A stretch of 64,000 nt of DNA from an uncultured Sphingomonadaceae bacterium (GCA_947493325.1 CANLQI010000001.1:810501-874500); one strand, 5' to 3'. Positions 8,112-16,980 are shown, numbered from the stretch's first letter. Made by a program: numbers and translations. Notes: generated by a model not told the origin, from the letters alone.

Positions 8112-8273
8112 TTAATAGCGCCGGTCAGTCAGTTTTTTTATTTTGGCAATTTCCGCGTCTCTATAGCTGCTGAGGCGGTTATTGCTTTCCAGTTCATTCG
8201 TCCATTTCCAGTACCGTTTCCTGAGATAAAGGAATGCTATCGCGCTTAATATCAGTGTCAGTATAAAGCCCAT
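8112..8273 (-). CDS. 53-residue membrane peptide in psp operon
   Basis: A short gene of 54 codons starting ATG at 8273 and ending TAA at 8112. The product has an N-terminal hydrophobic helix (MGFILTLILSAIAFLYL), a basic aromatic step (RKRYWKW) and a polar tail with IAKIKKL. A GGAG ribosome site lies at the proper distance. It fills the gap between pspC and the PspB-like series, in the same direction and with gaps of 27 and 40 bases. It lacks the VLERI motif of its neighbours. No family is recognised; its position and ribosome site argue that it is a real gene. Confidence 0.65.
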   Translation of the reverse strand: MGFILTLILSAIAFLYLRKRYWKWTNELESNNRLSSYRDAEIAKIKKLTDRRY

Positions 8274-8300
8274 GTCATTTCTCCATTCGTCATTTCGGTT

Positions 8301-8681
8301 CTAGCGTAGGCGCTCGATTTCATCCGACAGCCGCGTATTCTTGCTGGTATAGTAAATTTCCATATCAGCCAGGCGGCGGTCAATTTCGCGGAACCGGGCG
8401 CGGACATCGCGTGCGGTGCGTTTGGGTGATTGACGTACACCCTGCCAGAATTTCTGCTCGCTTTCGTCACGGTACAGATCAACCGGTTTTTTGTCTGCCA
8501 GCCATGCCGCCATAAAATAGGCGATGAAGGTCCAGGGAAATCCACCCATGAGTGTCAGCAGAACTGCGCTGATACGAACCCAGACAACATCAATGCCAGT
8601 ATAGTCCGCTATTCCCGCACATACGCCTTTCCATTTGGCATTCATCTTGTCGAGATAGAATTTGGTACGGCTGCTGGGCAT
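8301..8681 (-). CDS. pspC: PspC domain protein with extra coiled-coil tail
   Basis: A 126-residue protein. Residues about 1-65 are a PspC domain: KMNAKWKGVCAGIADYTG, then WVRISAVLLTLMGG and a hydrophobic stretch FTWTFIAYFMAAWL-like ending in LADKKP. In the Psp system PspC is an inner-membrane sensor that acts with PspB on PspA. Residues about 90-126 are an added charged helix, FREIDRRLADMEIYYTSKN followed by LSDEIERLR. This has the same layout as the tails of the PspB-like proteins downstream. Its start codon overlaps the pspB stop by one base, so the two are translationally coupled. Confidence 0.9.
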   Translation of the reverse strand: MPSSRTKFYLDKMNAKWKGVCAGIADYTGIDVVWVRISAVLLTLMGGFPWTFIAYFMAAWLADKKPVDLYRDESEQKFWQGVRQSPKRTARDVRARFREIDRRLADMEIYYTSKNTRLSDEIERLR

Positions 8682-8968
8682 TATCTGTTCCTCTCTTGCA
8701 ATAGGCGTTCAACGGTTTCGAGTGATGGGTCATCCTGTTCGGCTGCGCTGGTCAGGCGGTCGGGACGCCAGTCGGGATTGTCGGCACGGATGATGCGTTC
8801 GACAGTGTCCATGCGGTCATCCAGACGGCGTGCCATGGAATAGAGTTCTTCCAGCAAATCCTCATCCTCGGTGGTGATTGTCCCCATGGTTTTCCATTTT
8901 GTGACATAGTGAAAAATAATCCATGGCAGGACGATAAAAAGTATCGGGATAGCAATAAGGCCTTCCAT
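8681..8968 (-). CDS. pspB: Phage shock protein B
   Basis: A 95-residue protein with the classic PspB layout: an N-terminal membrane segment (LIAIPILFIVLPWIIFHYVT), then a cytoplasmic leucine-zipper helix LLEELYSMARRLDDRMDTVE followed by RIIRADNPDWRPD. The end RIIxADNPxWR closely matches the enteric PspB ending. The tail after residue 72 is an extension. It starts four bases after the pspA stop. In the known system PspB and PspC form a membrane complex that releases PspF from PspA under envelope stress. Confidence 0.92.
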   Translation of the reverse strand: MEGLIAIPILFIVLPWIIFHYVTKWKTMGTITTEDEDLLEELYSMARRLDDRMDTVERIIRADNPDWRPDRLTSAAEQDDPSLETVERLLQERNR

Positions 8969-8972
8969 TATA

Positions 8973-9638
8973 TTACCCTTTCTTCATTGATTTTTTGAGG
9001 GCTTCGAGTTCTTCATCGACGACGTCATCATCGCTGAGAGCGGCGATTTTCTCACCCAGTGTTTCGGGTTCGGATGCAAGAGACAATGCATCTGCATGTC
9101 CTTCGGCCATATCGACGCGGCGTTCGAGCTGGTCAAAGCGTGAAAAGGCGTCTTTTACCTTTTCACCATGATACATGGTGCGCAGCTTGATACGGTTTTC
9201 AGCGCTTTCAAGGCGTGACATGATATTGTTCTGACGCGCGCGCGCATCGCGCAGTTTGTTCTGCAAATTGGCAATATCTTCTTCCGAAGATTTCAGCGTG
9301 TCTTCCAGAACCGAGACTTCCTCATTCAACTGGTCTGCCATGTCGCTGGCTTTCTTCCTTTCCAGCAAGGCTGCGCGGGCCAGGTCTTCGCGGTCTTTCG
9401 ACAGTGCGAGCTCTGCTTTTTCCGACCAATCGGCCTTCAGCGTCTCAAGCTTGTCGATATGACGGCGCATTTCCTTTTGGTCTGCAATGGTGCGGGCTGC
9501 CGAAGCGCGAACTTCGACCAGCGTTTCTTCCATTTCCATAATGATCATGCGGATCATTTTTTCCGGATCTTCGGCGCGTTCAAGCAAATCGGTGAAATTT
9601 GCGGCGACAATGTCGCGTGTGCGTGAAAATATTCCCAT
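8973..9638 (-). CDS. pspA: Phage shock protein A (PspA/IM30/ESCRT-III family)
   Basis: A 221-residue, almost fully helical coiled-coil protein beginning MGIFSRTRDIVAANFTDLLE, the hallmark amphipathic N-terminus of PspA, followed by AEDPEKMIRMIIMEMEETLV. PspA binds stressed inner membrane, forms ESCRT-III-like assemblies and inhibits PspF. The ATG at 9638 has a GGAG site at good spacing; an in-frame extension upstream to 9911 would precede the conserved start and is not supported. It heads the pspABC block. A 187-base gap with a strong hairpin separates it from the 75-residue gene upstream. Confidence 0.95.
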   Translation of the reverse strand: MGIFSRTRDIVAANFTDLLERAEDPEKMIRMIIMEMEETLVEVRASAARTIADQKEMRRHIDKLETLKADWSEKAELALSKDREDLARAALLERKKASDMADQLNEEVSVLEDTLKSSEEDIANLQNKLRDARARQNNIMSRLESAENRIKLRTMYHGEKVKDAFSRFDQLERRVDMAEGHADALSLASEPETLGEKIAALSDDDVVDEELEALKKSMKKG

Positions 9639-9730
9639 ATTAAAACTCCATTTAGAGGAATGCGTATCTGTAAAAAGGCGGGTCCAGCTTGATTTATCTG
9701 AATCCTGCTTAACATATTCGGTGGGGCGGG

Positions 9731-9782
9731 ATAAGGCCGGAACGGCGTGGGCAAGGGGGGTTAAAACGCCGCCCGGCCTTAT
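9731..9782 (-). other. Hairpin upstream of pspA
   Basis: The ten-base arms ATAAGGCCGG and CCGGCCTTAT are perfectly inverted, and an inner CGGCGT/ACGCCG pair extends the stem. There is no T-run after it on the operon strand, so it is not a simple terminator. It could protect or process the mRNA or attenuate transcription between the leader gene and pspA. Confidence 0.55.
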
Positions 9783-9825
9783 CTGTGTATTCTGTCCATT
9801 TACGTTTTGGCTATGCATTTTGTGA

Positions 9826-10053
9826 TCAAGCCAGATAATGGGCAGAAGAACTGCTAACCGAATTTTGAGAAGGCGCGGAAATGTTTTTCTGCATATCCAG
9901 TCCCGGCGCAATGCTAAGATAGATTACGCAGGTCAGCATCATTGCCACGGATATCCACGACGCTGTCTTAACTGTCAGGCCGGAATGCTGTTCTTTCTGG
10001 CCCTGTTCCTTACGACCCCGCTCTTTACGAAATGTCATATGCGATGTGGTCAT
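9826..10053 (-). CDS. 75-residue membrane protein heading the psp operon
   Basis: Starts at ATG 10053, which has a full GAGGAGG ribosome site; the longer frame to 10086 would begin before that site. The product has a basic, Gln/Glu/Lys-rich N-terminus (FRKERGRKEQGQKEQ), one membrane segment (ASWISVAMMLTCVIYLSIA) and a Ser/Asn-rich tail. A near-perfect sigma-54 promoter lies 34-50 bases upstream of the ATG. It is therefore the first gene read from the PspF-controlled promoter. It does not look like PspD, PspE or PspG as I know them, so I give no name. Confidence 0.75.
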   Translation of the reverse strand: MTTSHMTFRKERGRKEQGQKEQHSGLTVKTASWISVAMMLTCVIYLSIAPGLDMQKNISAPSQNSVSSSSAHYLA

Positions 10054-10086
10054 TTTTGCCTCCTCATTATGTCTTGTCCTAAACAT

Positions 10087-10103
10087 TGCAAACAGCGTGC
10101 CAA
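10087..10103 (-). promoter_or_regulatory. Sigma-54 promoter for the psp operon
   Basis: Read on the minus strand the site is TTGGCACGCTGTTTGCA. It matches the sigma-54 consensus TGGCACG-N4-TTGCA with no mismatch and has the required ten bases between GG and GC. It points toward the 75-residue gene and pspA, and lies opposite a PspF gene, the standard activator for such promoters. Confidence 0.9.
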
Positions 10104-10165
10104 TTTTGTAAAATATTGAAACACATAGATATTATCAAGATATACGATTTTACATAATGGGAAAA

Positions 10166-10182
10166 TTACCAGTTAATGGTAA
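10166..10182. promoter_or_regulatory. Candidate PspF-binding palindrome (UAS)
   Basis: TTACCAGTTAATGGTAA is a perfect 6-bp inverted repeat with a 5-bp centre. It lies about 65 bases upstream of the sigma-54 promoter and 43 bases before the pspF start, so it could serve both for enhancer binding and for autorepression. No PspF site consensus was checked. Confidence 0.45.
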
Positions 10183-10224
10183 AAAACACTATATTTTGGT
10201 GAAGTTCTGTATTAAGCGGATTTT

Positions 10225-11289
10225 ATGGAACGCGAAAACCAGTTTATAGGCCAGTCAGGCGCATTTCTTGATGCAGTCGAGCGGGCGAGCCGTGCTGCCG
10301 GTCTGGAAAGGCCTATATTGGTCATTGGTGAGCGGGGTACGGGCAAAGAGCTTATTGCAGAGCGTTTGCATCGGTTGAGTCAGCGCTGGGATGGGCCGCT
10401 GGTCATAATGAACTGCGCCGCATTGCCGGAGACGCTTATAGAGGCCGAGCTTTTTGGGCATGAGGCCGGTGCATTCACGGGCGCTACGCGGGCGCGGGAA
10501 GGGCGTTTCGAGGAAGCGGATCGCGGGACGCTATTTCTGGATGAACTCGGTACATTATCCATGGCAGCGCAGGAACGGCTGCTGCGCGCAGTTGAATATG
10601 GCGAAGTGACACGCATTGGCTCGTCGCGTCCCGTACGTGTCGATGTGCGTATCGTAGCGGCGACCAACGAAGACCTGCCGGACCTGGTCGAGCGCGGACA
10701 GTTTCGTGCCGATTTACTCGATCGGCTGTCTTTTGAAGTGGTCACTTTGCCGCCGCTCAGGATGCGGGACGGTGATGTAGAGGTGCTTGCTGATTATTTC
10801 GGGCGCCGAATGGCGGCAGAGCTTGGCTGGAGCGAGTGGCCCGGCTTTGGCGATCTCGCGATGCAGGCAATGGTGCGCTATGCATGGCCGGGTAATGTGC
10901 GTGAACTCCGCAACGTGGTGGAACGCGCCATTTATCGCTGGGACAATCCAGAGCGTTCGGTTGACCATATCGTGTTTGATCCATTTGAAAGTCCGTGGAA
11001 GCCGCTGCCGTCAAAAGTACGTTTGGGCAATGATGACAAGGCCGCATCGCCTGCATCAGCTTCGCCTACTTCCCCTGCTGCAGACGAGACCGTAGTCCCC
11101 GCCATGTTGCCACTGGCAGAAGTTGATGAAGTGGATGACCTGAAGGCTGCAGTCGATAATCACGAGAAAATCATATTACAGCATGCCATGGCCAAGAATC
11201 GTTATAATCAGAGGCAGACAGCCAAAGCGTTGAACCTGAGTTATGATCAGCTGCGCCATGCCCTTAAAAAGCATGATTTGCTGGGGTGA
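10225..11289 (+). CDS. pspF: PspF, sigma-54 enhancer-binding activator
   Basis: A 354-residue protein lacking a receiver or sensor domain, as PspF does. The AAA+ domain (about residues 8-235) has Walker A GERGTGKE, the sigma-54-contacting loop GAFTGA and the Walker B FLDELG. The loop RLSQRWDGP keeps the tryptophan that PspA contacts in the enteric protein. After a linker rich in Ala, Ser and Pro (about 255-295) comes a Fis-type helix-turn-helix, YNQRQTAKALNLSYDQLRHA. It is divergent from the psp operon. It should open the sigma-54 promoter at 10087 and be held off by PspA when the membrane is intact. Confidence 0.95.
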   Translation: MERENQFIGQSGAFLDAVERASRAAGLERPILVIGERGTGKELIAERLHRLSQRWDGPLVIMNCAALPETLIEAELFGHEAGAFTGATRAREGRFEEADRGTLFLDELGTLSMAAQERLLRAVEYGEVTRIGSSRPVRVDVRIVAATNEDLPDLVERGQFRADLLDRLSFEVVTLPPLRMRDGDVEVLADYFGRRMAAELGWSEWPGFGDLAMQAMVRYAWPGNVRELRNVVERAIYRWDNPERSVDHIVFDPFESPWKPLPSKVRLGNDDKAASPASASPTSPAADETVVPAMLPLAEVDEVDDLKAAVDNHEKIILQHAMAKNRYNQRQTAKALNLSYDQLRHALKKHDLLG

Positions 11290-11374
11290 AAGACTCTGCA
11301 AATACCCCATTGCCAAAATAATATCGCTCACCTATATCATAATCATCCCGACATTATCGAACGTGAAGGGGCTG

Positions 11375-11394
11375 GCGCCGAAAGGGGCCGGCGC
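11375..11394 (+). other. Small GC-rich hairpin in the rimP leader
   Basis: GCGCCG and CGGCGC pair across an 8-base loop. The region also reads as two copies of GGGGCYGGCGC. It lies 56 bases before the rimP start and 86 after pspF. There is no T-run, so a leader structure or weak terminator are both possible. Confidence 0.35.
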
Positions 11395-11449
11395 AATAAG
11401 GCATTGTTGCTATCGATACATGCCATGAGATTTGAAAGAGACCTGCCGC

Positions 11450-12040
11450 TTGGCCAATATGGATGCATTGACACAGCTGATTGAACCCGAAGTAAAAGCT
11501 TTGGGTTTTGAACTGGTGCGCATTAAACTGACTGGCAGTGCAGGTGACCGCACATTGCAGATTATGGCCGAGCGCCCGGAAACGCGGCAGCTGGTGATTG
11601 AAGATTGTGCAAAACTGTCGCGGCGGCTTTCCGAAAAGCTGGATGACAGCGATCCCATTGATGGCGCATATCGTCTTGAAGTAAGTTCGCCTGGTATCGA
11701 CCGGCCCTTGACCAGGCTCCAGGATTTTGCCGATTGGAGCGGATATGATGCACGCATTAACCTGCGTGAAAGCGTTGAGGATCGCAAAGTGCTGACCGGG
11801 ATATTGCGCGGTGTCGATCGCGACCGGATCAGCTTTGAAGACCGCAAAGGGCAAAGCTTTACATTCAGTCACGATATTGTACATGCCGCAAAACTGATTT
11901 TGACGGACCGACTTATCAATGAAACTGTGCCGCTTTCTTCGGAAGGTGCGGAAGAAGTTTTTACGGAAGAAATGTTCGACGCAGATGATATTGCTCCACA
12001 AGGCGATGTGGACGCAGAAACAAAAATCGACTTAGAATAG
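11450..12040 (+). CDS. rimP: Ribosome maturation factor RimP
   Basis: A protein of about 196 residues needed for 30S subunit maturation. Family landmarks are LTQLIEPEVKALGFELVRIK at the N-terminus, the RLSEKLD helix, and YRLEVSSPGIDRPL, which is the most conserved RimP stretch. I start at TTG 11450, giving MANMDALTQ as in sphingomonad relatives, with AGAGA upstream; ATG at 11459 is the alternative. An acidic tail of about 30 residues is extra. It leads the rimP-nusA-ylxR-infB operon, with nusA 12 bases away. Confidence 0.93.
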   Translation: MANMDALTQLIEPEVKALGFELVRIKLTGSAGDRTLQIMAERPETRQLVIEDCAKLSRRLSEKLDDSDPIDGAYRLEVSSPGIDRPLTRLQDFADWSGYDARINLRESVEDRKVLTGILRGVDRDRISFEDRKGQSFTFSHDIVHAAKLILTDRLINETVPLSSEGAEEVFTEEMFDADDIAPQGDVDAETKIDLE

Positions 12041-12052
12041 GAAGACGAAATC

Positions 12053-13669
12053 ATGGCCAGTGCCATCTCTGCAAATAAAGCCGAATTGCTGGCAATTGCG
12101 AACGCAGTTGCATCGGAAAAAATGATCGACAAGACTATCGTTATTGAAGCGATGGAAGAGGCGATTCAGCGTGCTGCACGTGCCCGTTATGGTGCAGAGA
12201 ATGACATTCGTGCAAAACTTGACCCGCAAACCGGCGACTTGCGTCTGTGGCGCGTTGTCGAAGTGGTTGAGGAAGTCGAGGACTATTTCAAGCAGGTCGA
12301 CCTGAAAGGCGCGAAAAAACTGGAAGACGGTGCCAATGTCGGTGACTTTATTGTTGATCCGCTGCCGGCTGTTGATTTGGGGCGTATTGATGCGCAGGCC
12401 GCCAAGCAGGTTATTTTCCAGAAAGTGCGCGATGCCGAGCGTGAGCGTCAGTTTGAAGAGTTTAAGGACCGCGGCGGTGAAATCATTACAGGCGTCGTGA
12501 AGTCGGTTGAATTCGGCCACATCATCGTAAATCTGGGCCGCGCAGAAGGCGTTATCCGCCGCGACCAGCAAATCCCGCGCGAAGTTGCCCGTACCGGCGA
12601 CCGTATCCGTGCGCTAATCATGAAAGTGGAGCGCCAGAACCGCGGCCCGCAGATATTCCTGAGCCGTGCACACCCGGATTTCATGCGCAAGCTGTTCGCG
12701 CAGGAAGTCCCCGAAATCTACGATGGCATCATTGAAATTAAAGCGGCGGCCCGCGATCCGGGCAGCCGTGCCAAAATCGGTGTGATCAGCCATGACAGCT
12801 CGATTGATCCGGTCGGCGCATGTGTCGGTATGAAAGGCAGCCGCGTACAGGCTGTCGTTCAGGAGATGCAGGGCGAGAAAATCGACATTATTCCATGGTC
12901 TGAAGATACCGCAACATTCGTCGTGAATGCGCTGCAGCCCGCCACGGTCAGCCGCGTGCTGATTGATGAGGAAGAGGGCCGGATCGAAGTCGTTGTTCCT
13001 GACGACCAACTGTCGCTGGCGATTGGCCGCCGCGGTCAGAACGTGCGCCTTGCGTCACAGCTGACCGGCTCTGCCATCGATATTATGACCGAAGCGGAAT
13101 CCAGTGAGAAGCGCCAGAAAGAATTCTCTGAGCGCTCCGAAATGTTCCAGAATGAACTGGACGTCGATGAAACACTGTCACAGCTTCTGGTCGCCGAAGG
13201 CTTTAGCGAGATGGAAGAAGTGGCTTATGTCGCGCCTGAAGAGCTTTCCGGCATTGAAGGCTTTGATGAAGACTTGGCTGTAGAGCTGCAGAGCCGTGCA
13301 CGTGAAGCATTGGACCGCCGCGAAGAGGCTTCCAAGGCAGAGCGCGTCGAGCTTGGCGTTGAGGACGACATCGCCGAAATGCCGCACCTTACCGAAGGCA
13401 TGCTTGTCACCCTCGGTAAGGCGGGTATCAAGACGCTTGATGATCTGGCGGACCTTGCCACGGATGAACTGGTCGCGCGCAAACGTGCCGAACCGCGCCG
13501 CCGTGATGGCAAAAACAAGCGGGCCGAGGACAAAGGCGGCATACTGGCCAGCTATAACCTGACCGAAGAGCAGGGCAATGAGATCATTATGGCGGCCCGC
13601 GCACACTGGTTTGAAGACGAGGATACCGATACGGCCGGGGAGGACGCAGTTGCGGAAACTCCCCAATGA
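12053..13669 (+). CDS. nusA: Transcription termination/antitermination factor NusA
   Basis: A 538-residue NusA. The order is: the N-terminal RNA polymerase-binding domain (1-125), S1 domain (about 130-200, GEIITGVVKSVEFGHIIVNL), two KH domains (about 210-345, VGACVGMKGSRVQAVVQEM and LAIGRRGQNVRLASQLTG), and C-terminal helix-hairpin-helix acidic repeats (LLVAEGFSEMEEVAY and LTEGMLVTLGKAGIKTLDDL). It modulates pausing, termination and antitermination. Length is usual for Alphaproteobacteria. The last bases overlap the ylxR-like gene. Confidence 0.96.
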   Translation: MASAISANKAELLAIANAVASEKMIDKTIVIEAMEEAIQRAARARYGAENDIRAKLDPQTGDLRLWRVVEVVEEVEDYFKQVDLKGAKKLEDGANVGDFIVDPLPAVDLGRIDAQAAKQVIFQKVRDAERERQFEEFKDRGGEIITGVVKSVEFGHIIVNLGRAEGVIRRDQQIPREVARTGDRIRALIMKVERQNRGPQIFLSRAHPDFMRKLFAQEVPEIYDGIIEIKAAARDPGSRAKIGVISHDSSIDPVGACVGMKGSRVQAVVQEMQGEKIDIIPWSEDTATFVVNALQPATVSRVLIDEEEGRIEVVVPDDQLSLAIGRRGQNVRLASQLTGSAIDIMTEAESSEKRQKEFSERSEMFQNELDVDETLSQLLVAEGFSEMEEVAYVAPEELSGIEGFDEDLAVELQSRAREALDRREEASKAERVELGVEDDIAEMPHLTEGMLVTLGKAGIKTLDDLADLATDELVARKRAEPRRRDGKNKRAEDKGGILASYNLTEEQGNEIIMAARAHWFEDEDTDTAGEDAVAETPQ

Positions 13670-14396
13670 CACTTCAAATGATCCGGTAAGACGCTGCATC
13701 CTTTCGGGTGCGACTGCGCCCAGGGATGAGTTGATACGGCTGGCGCTTGGCCCCGATGGTCAGGTGGCACCCGACGTGCGTGCTGCTGCGCCGGGCCGCG
13801 GTGCATGGATTGGCGTGGGGCTTGCCGAGCTTAAAGAAGCGGTCACCAACGGCAAACTGAAAGGCGCATTGGCGCGGGCGTTCAAGGGCGGTGTGAATAG
13901 CATTCCCGAAGATCTGCCAGCGCAGATTGACACGGCGCTTGAGCGCGCATTCCTGGACCGGTTGGGCCTGGAGGCGCGTTCCGGTCAGCTTTTCACAGGT
14001 TTTGACAAGATAAACGTTGCCGCGCGGCAGGGACAGATACACCTGCTCATGCATGCCGACGACGCCAGTGAAGATGGCAACCGGAAACTGGACCAGGCAT
14101 GGCGAATAGGCAGCGATGCAGAGGGCAGTAATTTGCGCGGACTTGTCTTGCCTATAGACCGCATCCCCCTATCTATGGCATTGGGGCGGGAAAATGTGGT
14201 CCATCTGGCAGTTACGGACCGTGCAGCGGCAAAGCGTATGGGCAATATCGCAAAGCGTTTGGCAAGCTATCGCGGCGTGAATATCTACGCGTTCGGGTTT
14301 ATGGCCGAGGATGTGAATACTGAAAAAGGTGGTGACACCACAATTGGCGAAGGTCATACGGCCTCCGCGACACAAGAAGAAGTAATGAAGGGCTAA
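13650..14396 (+). CDS. YlxR (DUF448) plus L7Ae-like RNA-binding protein
   Basis: About 248 residues. Residues 11-90 are a YlxR/DUF448 domain, with the signature PVRRCILSGATAPRDELIRL and APGRGAWIGV. The C-terminal part, with INVAARQGQIHLLMHADDAS and HLAVTDRAAAKRM, resembles L7Ae-like RNA-binding domains. I choose TTG 13650 as the start because GGGAGG lies six bases upstream; this overlaps nusA by 20 bases. YlxR proteins sit between nusA and infB in most bacteria and bind RNA or RNase P in some; the exact role here is unknown. Confidence 0.9.
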   Translation: MRKLPNDTSNDPVRRCILSGATAPRDELIRLALGPDGQVAPDVRAAAPGRGAWIGVGLAELKEAVTNGKLKGALARAFKGGVNSIPEDLPAQIDTALERAFLDRLGLEARSGQLFTGFDKINVAARQGQIHLLMHADDASEDGNRKLDQAWRIGSDAEGSNLRGLVLPIDRIPLSMALGRENVVHLAVTDRAAAKRMGNIAKRLASYRGVNIYAFGFMAEDVNTEKGGDTTIGEGHTASATQEEVMKG

Positions 14397-14405
14397 GTCT
14401 GTTCG

Positions 14406-16964
14406 ATGAGTGATAAAGAGAAAAAAGAGTCAAAACCGGCACGCAAACCATTGGGTTTGAAGCGTTCGGTCGAGGCCGGAGAAGTCAAGCAGACGTTTAG
14501 CCACGGCCGCACCAACAAAGTTGTGGTTGAGGTCAAGCGCCGCAAACTGGTGGGCAAACCTGGTGCGCAGGAAGCGGCCAAGAAAATCGACCCGGCGGCG
14601 CCGCCTGCACAAAAGGCACCTGAAAAACCGGCGCCTACACCTGCGCCTACTGCGAAGCCCAAGCCGAAACCCAAAGCGGATGACACACTGACGCGTCAGG
14701 AGCGTCAGGAGAAACTGCTGCGCGAAGCCGAAGAAGCACGTCTGGCATCGCTTGAAGAAGCACGCCGCCGCGAATTGCAGAAAAAGAAAGAAGATACCGA
14801 AGAAGAAAAACGCCGCACCGAGGAAAACAAGAAAGCCAGCGCCGAAGATAAGAAAGCTGCTGAAGAGGCCGCGAAAAAAGCCGCGGAAGATGCAGTCAAA
14901 CAGGAAGCGGAAGCGCAAAAAACTGCTGCGGATGCATCGGCAGCTGCCGCGGCACCCTCTACGGATAAATCCCCCGCACCGCGTAAATTTACACCGGTTG
15001 AGCGCCCGCCGCGGCCTGAGCTTAAAAAGCCGGCGCCCAAGCCATCACGTGATCGGGGTGAGCGCCGTCAATCGGGCAAACTGACTGTTACCAAGGCATT
15101 GTCCGAAGGTGATGGCGGCGCGCGGGCGCGTTCGCTGGCTGCGCTGAAACGTGCGCGCGAGAAAGAAAAACGCGCACAAATGTCCGGCAAACCACGTGAG
15201 GCAAAGCCGAAGCAAAGCCGTGAAGTGATTGTCCCTGAAGCCATTACGGTGCAGGAACTCGCCAAGCGTATGGGTGAAAAGGGCGCGGATCTGGTCAAAG
15301 CGTTGTTCAATATGGACATGATGGTGACGGTCAACCAGACAATTGATGCGGATACGGCAGAATTGATGGTTGAGGAGTTTGGCCATAAAATCAAACGCGT
15401 ATCGGAAGCCGATATAGAGATTGATGTCGAAACCGATATTGATCCCGAAGAAACGCTGAAGCCGCGTTCGCCTGTAGTGACGATTATGGGGCATGTCGAT
15501 CATGGTAAAACATCTCTGCTCGACGCGCTACGCGGCACGGACGTGGCCGATGGTGAAGCGGGCGGCATTACGCAGCATATCGGGGCCTATCAGGTGAAGC
15601 GCAAAGATGGCACGGTCATCACGTTCCTTGATACGCCGGGCCATGAAGCCTTTACCGAAATGCGTCTGCGCGGAGCCAATGTCACCGATATCGTAATCCT
15701 GGTGGTCGCAGCGGACGATGGCCTGATGCCGCAGACGATTGAAGCGATCAACTATACCAAGGCCGCTGAAGTGCCGATGATTGTGGCGATCAACAAAATC
15801 GACAAAAATGGCGCGGAACCGCAGAAAATCCGTGAACGTCTACTGGAACATGAAGTGATTGTGGAAGCCATGTCGGGTGATGTGCAGGATGTGGAAGTTT
15901 CTGCACTCAAAGGCACCAATCTGGATGAGCTGGTTGAGAAAATCATGCTTCAGGCGGAATTGCTTGAGCTGAAAGCAAACCCTGACCGTAATGCCGACGC
16001 CACGGTTATCGAGGCGAAACTTGATAAAGGCCGCGGCCCGGTTGCCACGGTTCTGGTCAATCGCGGTACATTGCGCCGCGGGGATGTATTTGTCGTGGGC
16101 GGTGAAAGCGGCAAGGTCCGCGCGCTGATCGATGACAAGGGCAAGCAGATCAAGGAAGCGGGGCCATCGGTTCCTGTCGAAGTTCTGGGCCTGAGCGGCG
16201 TTCCTTCGGCAGGGGAGCAGCTGACCGTTGTCGATAACGAACAGCGCGCCCGCGAAGTGGCCGAATACCGCAAGCAAAAGGCGCTTGAGCTGCGCACCGC
16301 AACGGCGCCTGCCTCGCTTGAAAATCTGTTTTCTGGCATTTCCGATAAGGCGATCGAATATCCGGTCCTTATCAAGGGGGATGTGATGGGGTCGGTGCAG
16401 GCAATTGCAAGCTCGCTCAACAAGATTTCCAATGACGATATCAAGGTGCGCGTGCTGCATTCGGGTGTCGGTGGCATTACCGAATCCGATGTCACGCTGG
16501 CCAAGGCGTCGAACGCGCCGATTATCGGCTTCAACGTCCGTGCCAATGCCAAAGCGCGTGAGATTGCGCAGCGTGAAGACGTGCGCTTCAAATATTTCGA
16601 TGTCATTTATGACCTGATCGAAGATATTAAAGGCGAAATGGCCGGTGAACTGGGACCAGAGCGTATCGAAACCGTTGTCGGCCGCGCCGAGGTGAAAGAA
16701 GTCTTCCCCGCGGGCAAGAAAGACAAGGCCGCCGGTCTGCTGGTGCTCGATGGCGTTATCCAGAAAGGCCATCATGCGCGCCTTACCCGCGAAGATGTTA
16801 TTGTTTCCAAGACAGTCATCGCTTCGCTGCGCCGCTTCAAGGACAATGTCGATGAAGTCCGCTCGGGCCTAGAATGCGGTGTCGTGCTGGAAGACACAAA
16901 TGACATCAAGGCGGGCGATACGCTCGAAGTCTTTGATGTGGAACTAAAAGAGCGGGTGCTGTGA
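14406..16964 (+). CDS. infB: Translation initiation factor IF-2
   Basis: An 852-residue IF-2. The N-terminal 275 residues are a long charged Ala/Lys/Glu/Pro-rich region. It is followed by an IF2_N domain (about 280-330, [19 protein letters not shown]) and the GTPase domain with G1 GHVDHGKTS at about 360, G2/G3 DTPGHE and G4 NKID. C-terminal domains II-IV include [12 protein letters not shown] and the fMet-tRNA-binding end. IF-2 positions initiator tRNA on the ribosome. It follows the YlxR gene by nine bases. Confidence 0.97.
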   Translation: MSDKEKKESKPARKPLGLKRSVEAGEVKQTFSHGRTNKVVVEVKRRKLVGKPGAQEAAKKIDPAAPPAQKAPEKPAPTPAPTAKPKPKPKADDTLTRQERQEKLLREAEEARLASLEEARRRELQKKKEDTEEEKRRTEENKKASAEDKKAAEEAAKKAAEDAVKQEAEAQKTAADASAAAAAPSTDKSPAPRKFTPVERPPRPELKKPAPKPSRDRGERRQSGKLTVTKALSEGDGGARARSLAALKRAREKEKRAQMSGKPREAKPKQSREVIVPEAITVQELAKRMGEKGADLVKALFNMDMMVTVNQTIDADTAELMVEEFGHKIKRVSEADIEIDVETDIDPEETLKPRSPVVTIMGHVDHGKTSLLDALRGTDVADGEAGGITQHIGAYQVKRKDGTVITFLDTPGHEAFTEMRLRGANVTDIVILVVAADDGLMPQTIEAINYTKAAEVPMIVAINKIDKNGAEPQKIRERLLEHEVIVEAMSGDVQDVEVSALKGTNLDELVEKIMLQAELLELKANPDRNADATVIEAKLDKGRGPVATVLVNRGTLRRGDVFVVGGESGKVRALIDDKGKQIKEAGPSVPVEVLGLSGVPSAGEQLTVVDNEQRAREVAEYRKQKALELRTATAPASLENLFSGISDKAIEYPVLIKGDVMGSVQAIASSLNKISNDDIKVRVLHSGVGGITESDVTLAKASNAPIIGFNVRANAKAREIAQREDVRFKYFDVIYDLIEDIKGEMAGELGPERIETVVGRAEVKEVFPAGKKDKAAGLLVLDGVIQKGHHARLTREDVIVSKTVIASLRRFKDNVDEVRSGLECGVVLEDTNDIKAGDTLEVFDVELKERVL

Positions 16965-16980
16965 GGAAATGAATTAAATT

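Noticed and set aside
8973-9911. A longer pspA start up to 9911
   Set aside because: The added 91 residues precede the conserved MGIFSRTRD start, run through the hairpin region and overlap the 75-residue gene.
11365-11395. A rho-independent terminator after pspF
   Set aside because: The hairpin has a short stem and lacks a T-run; kept only as a low-confidence leader structure.
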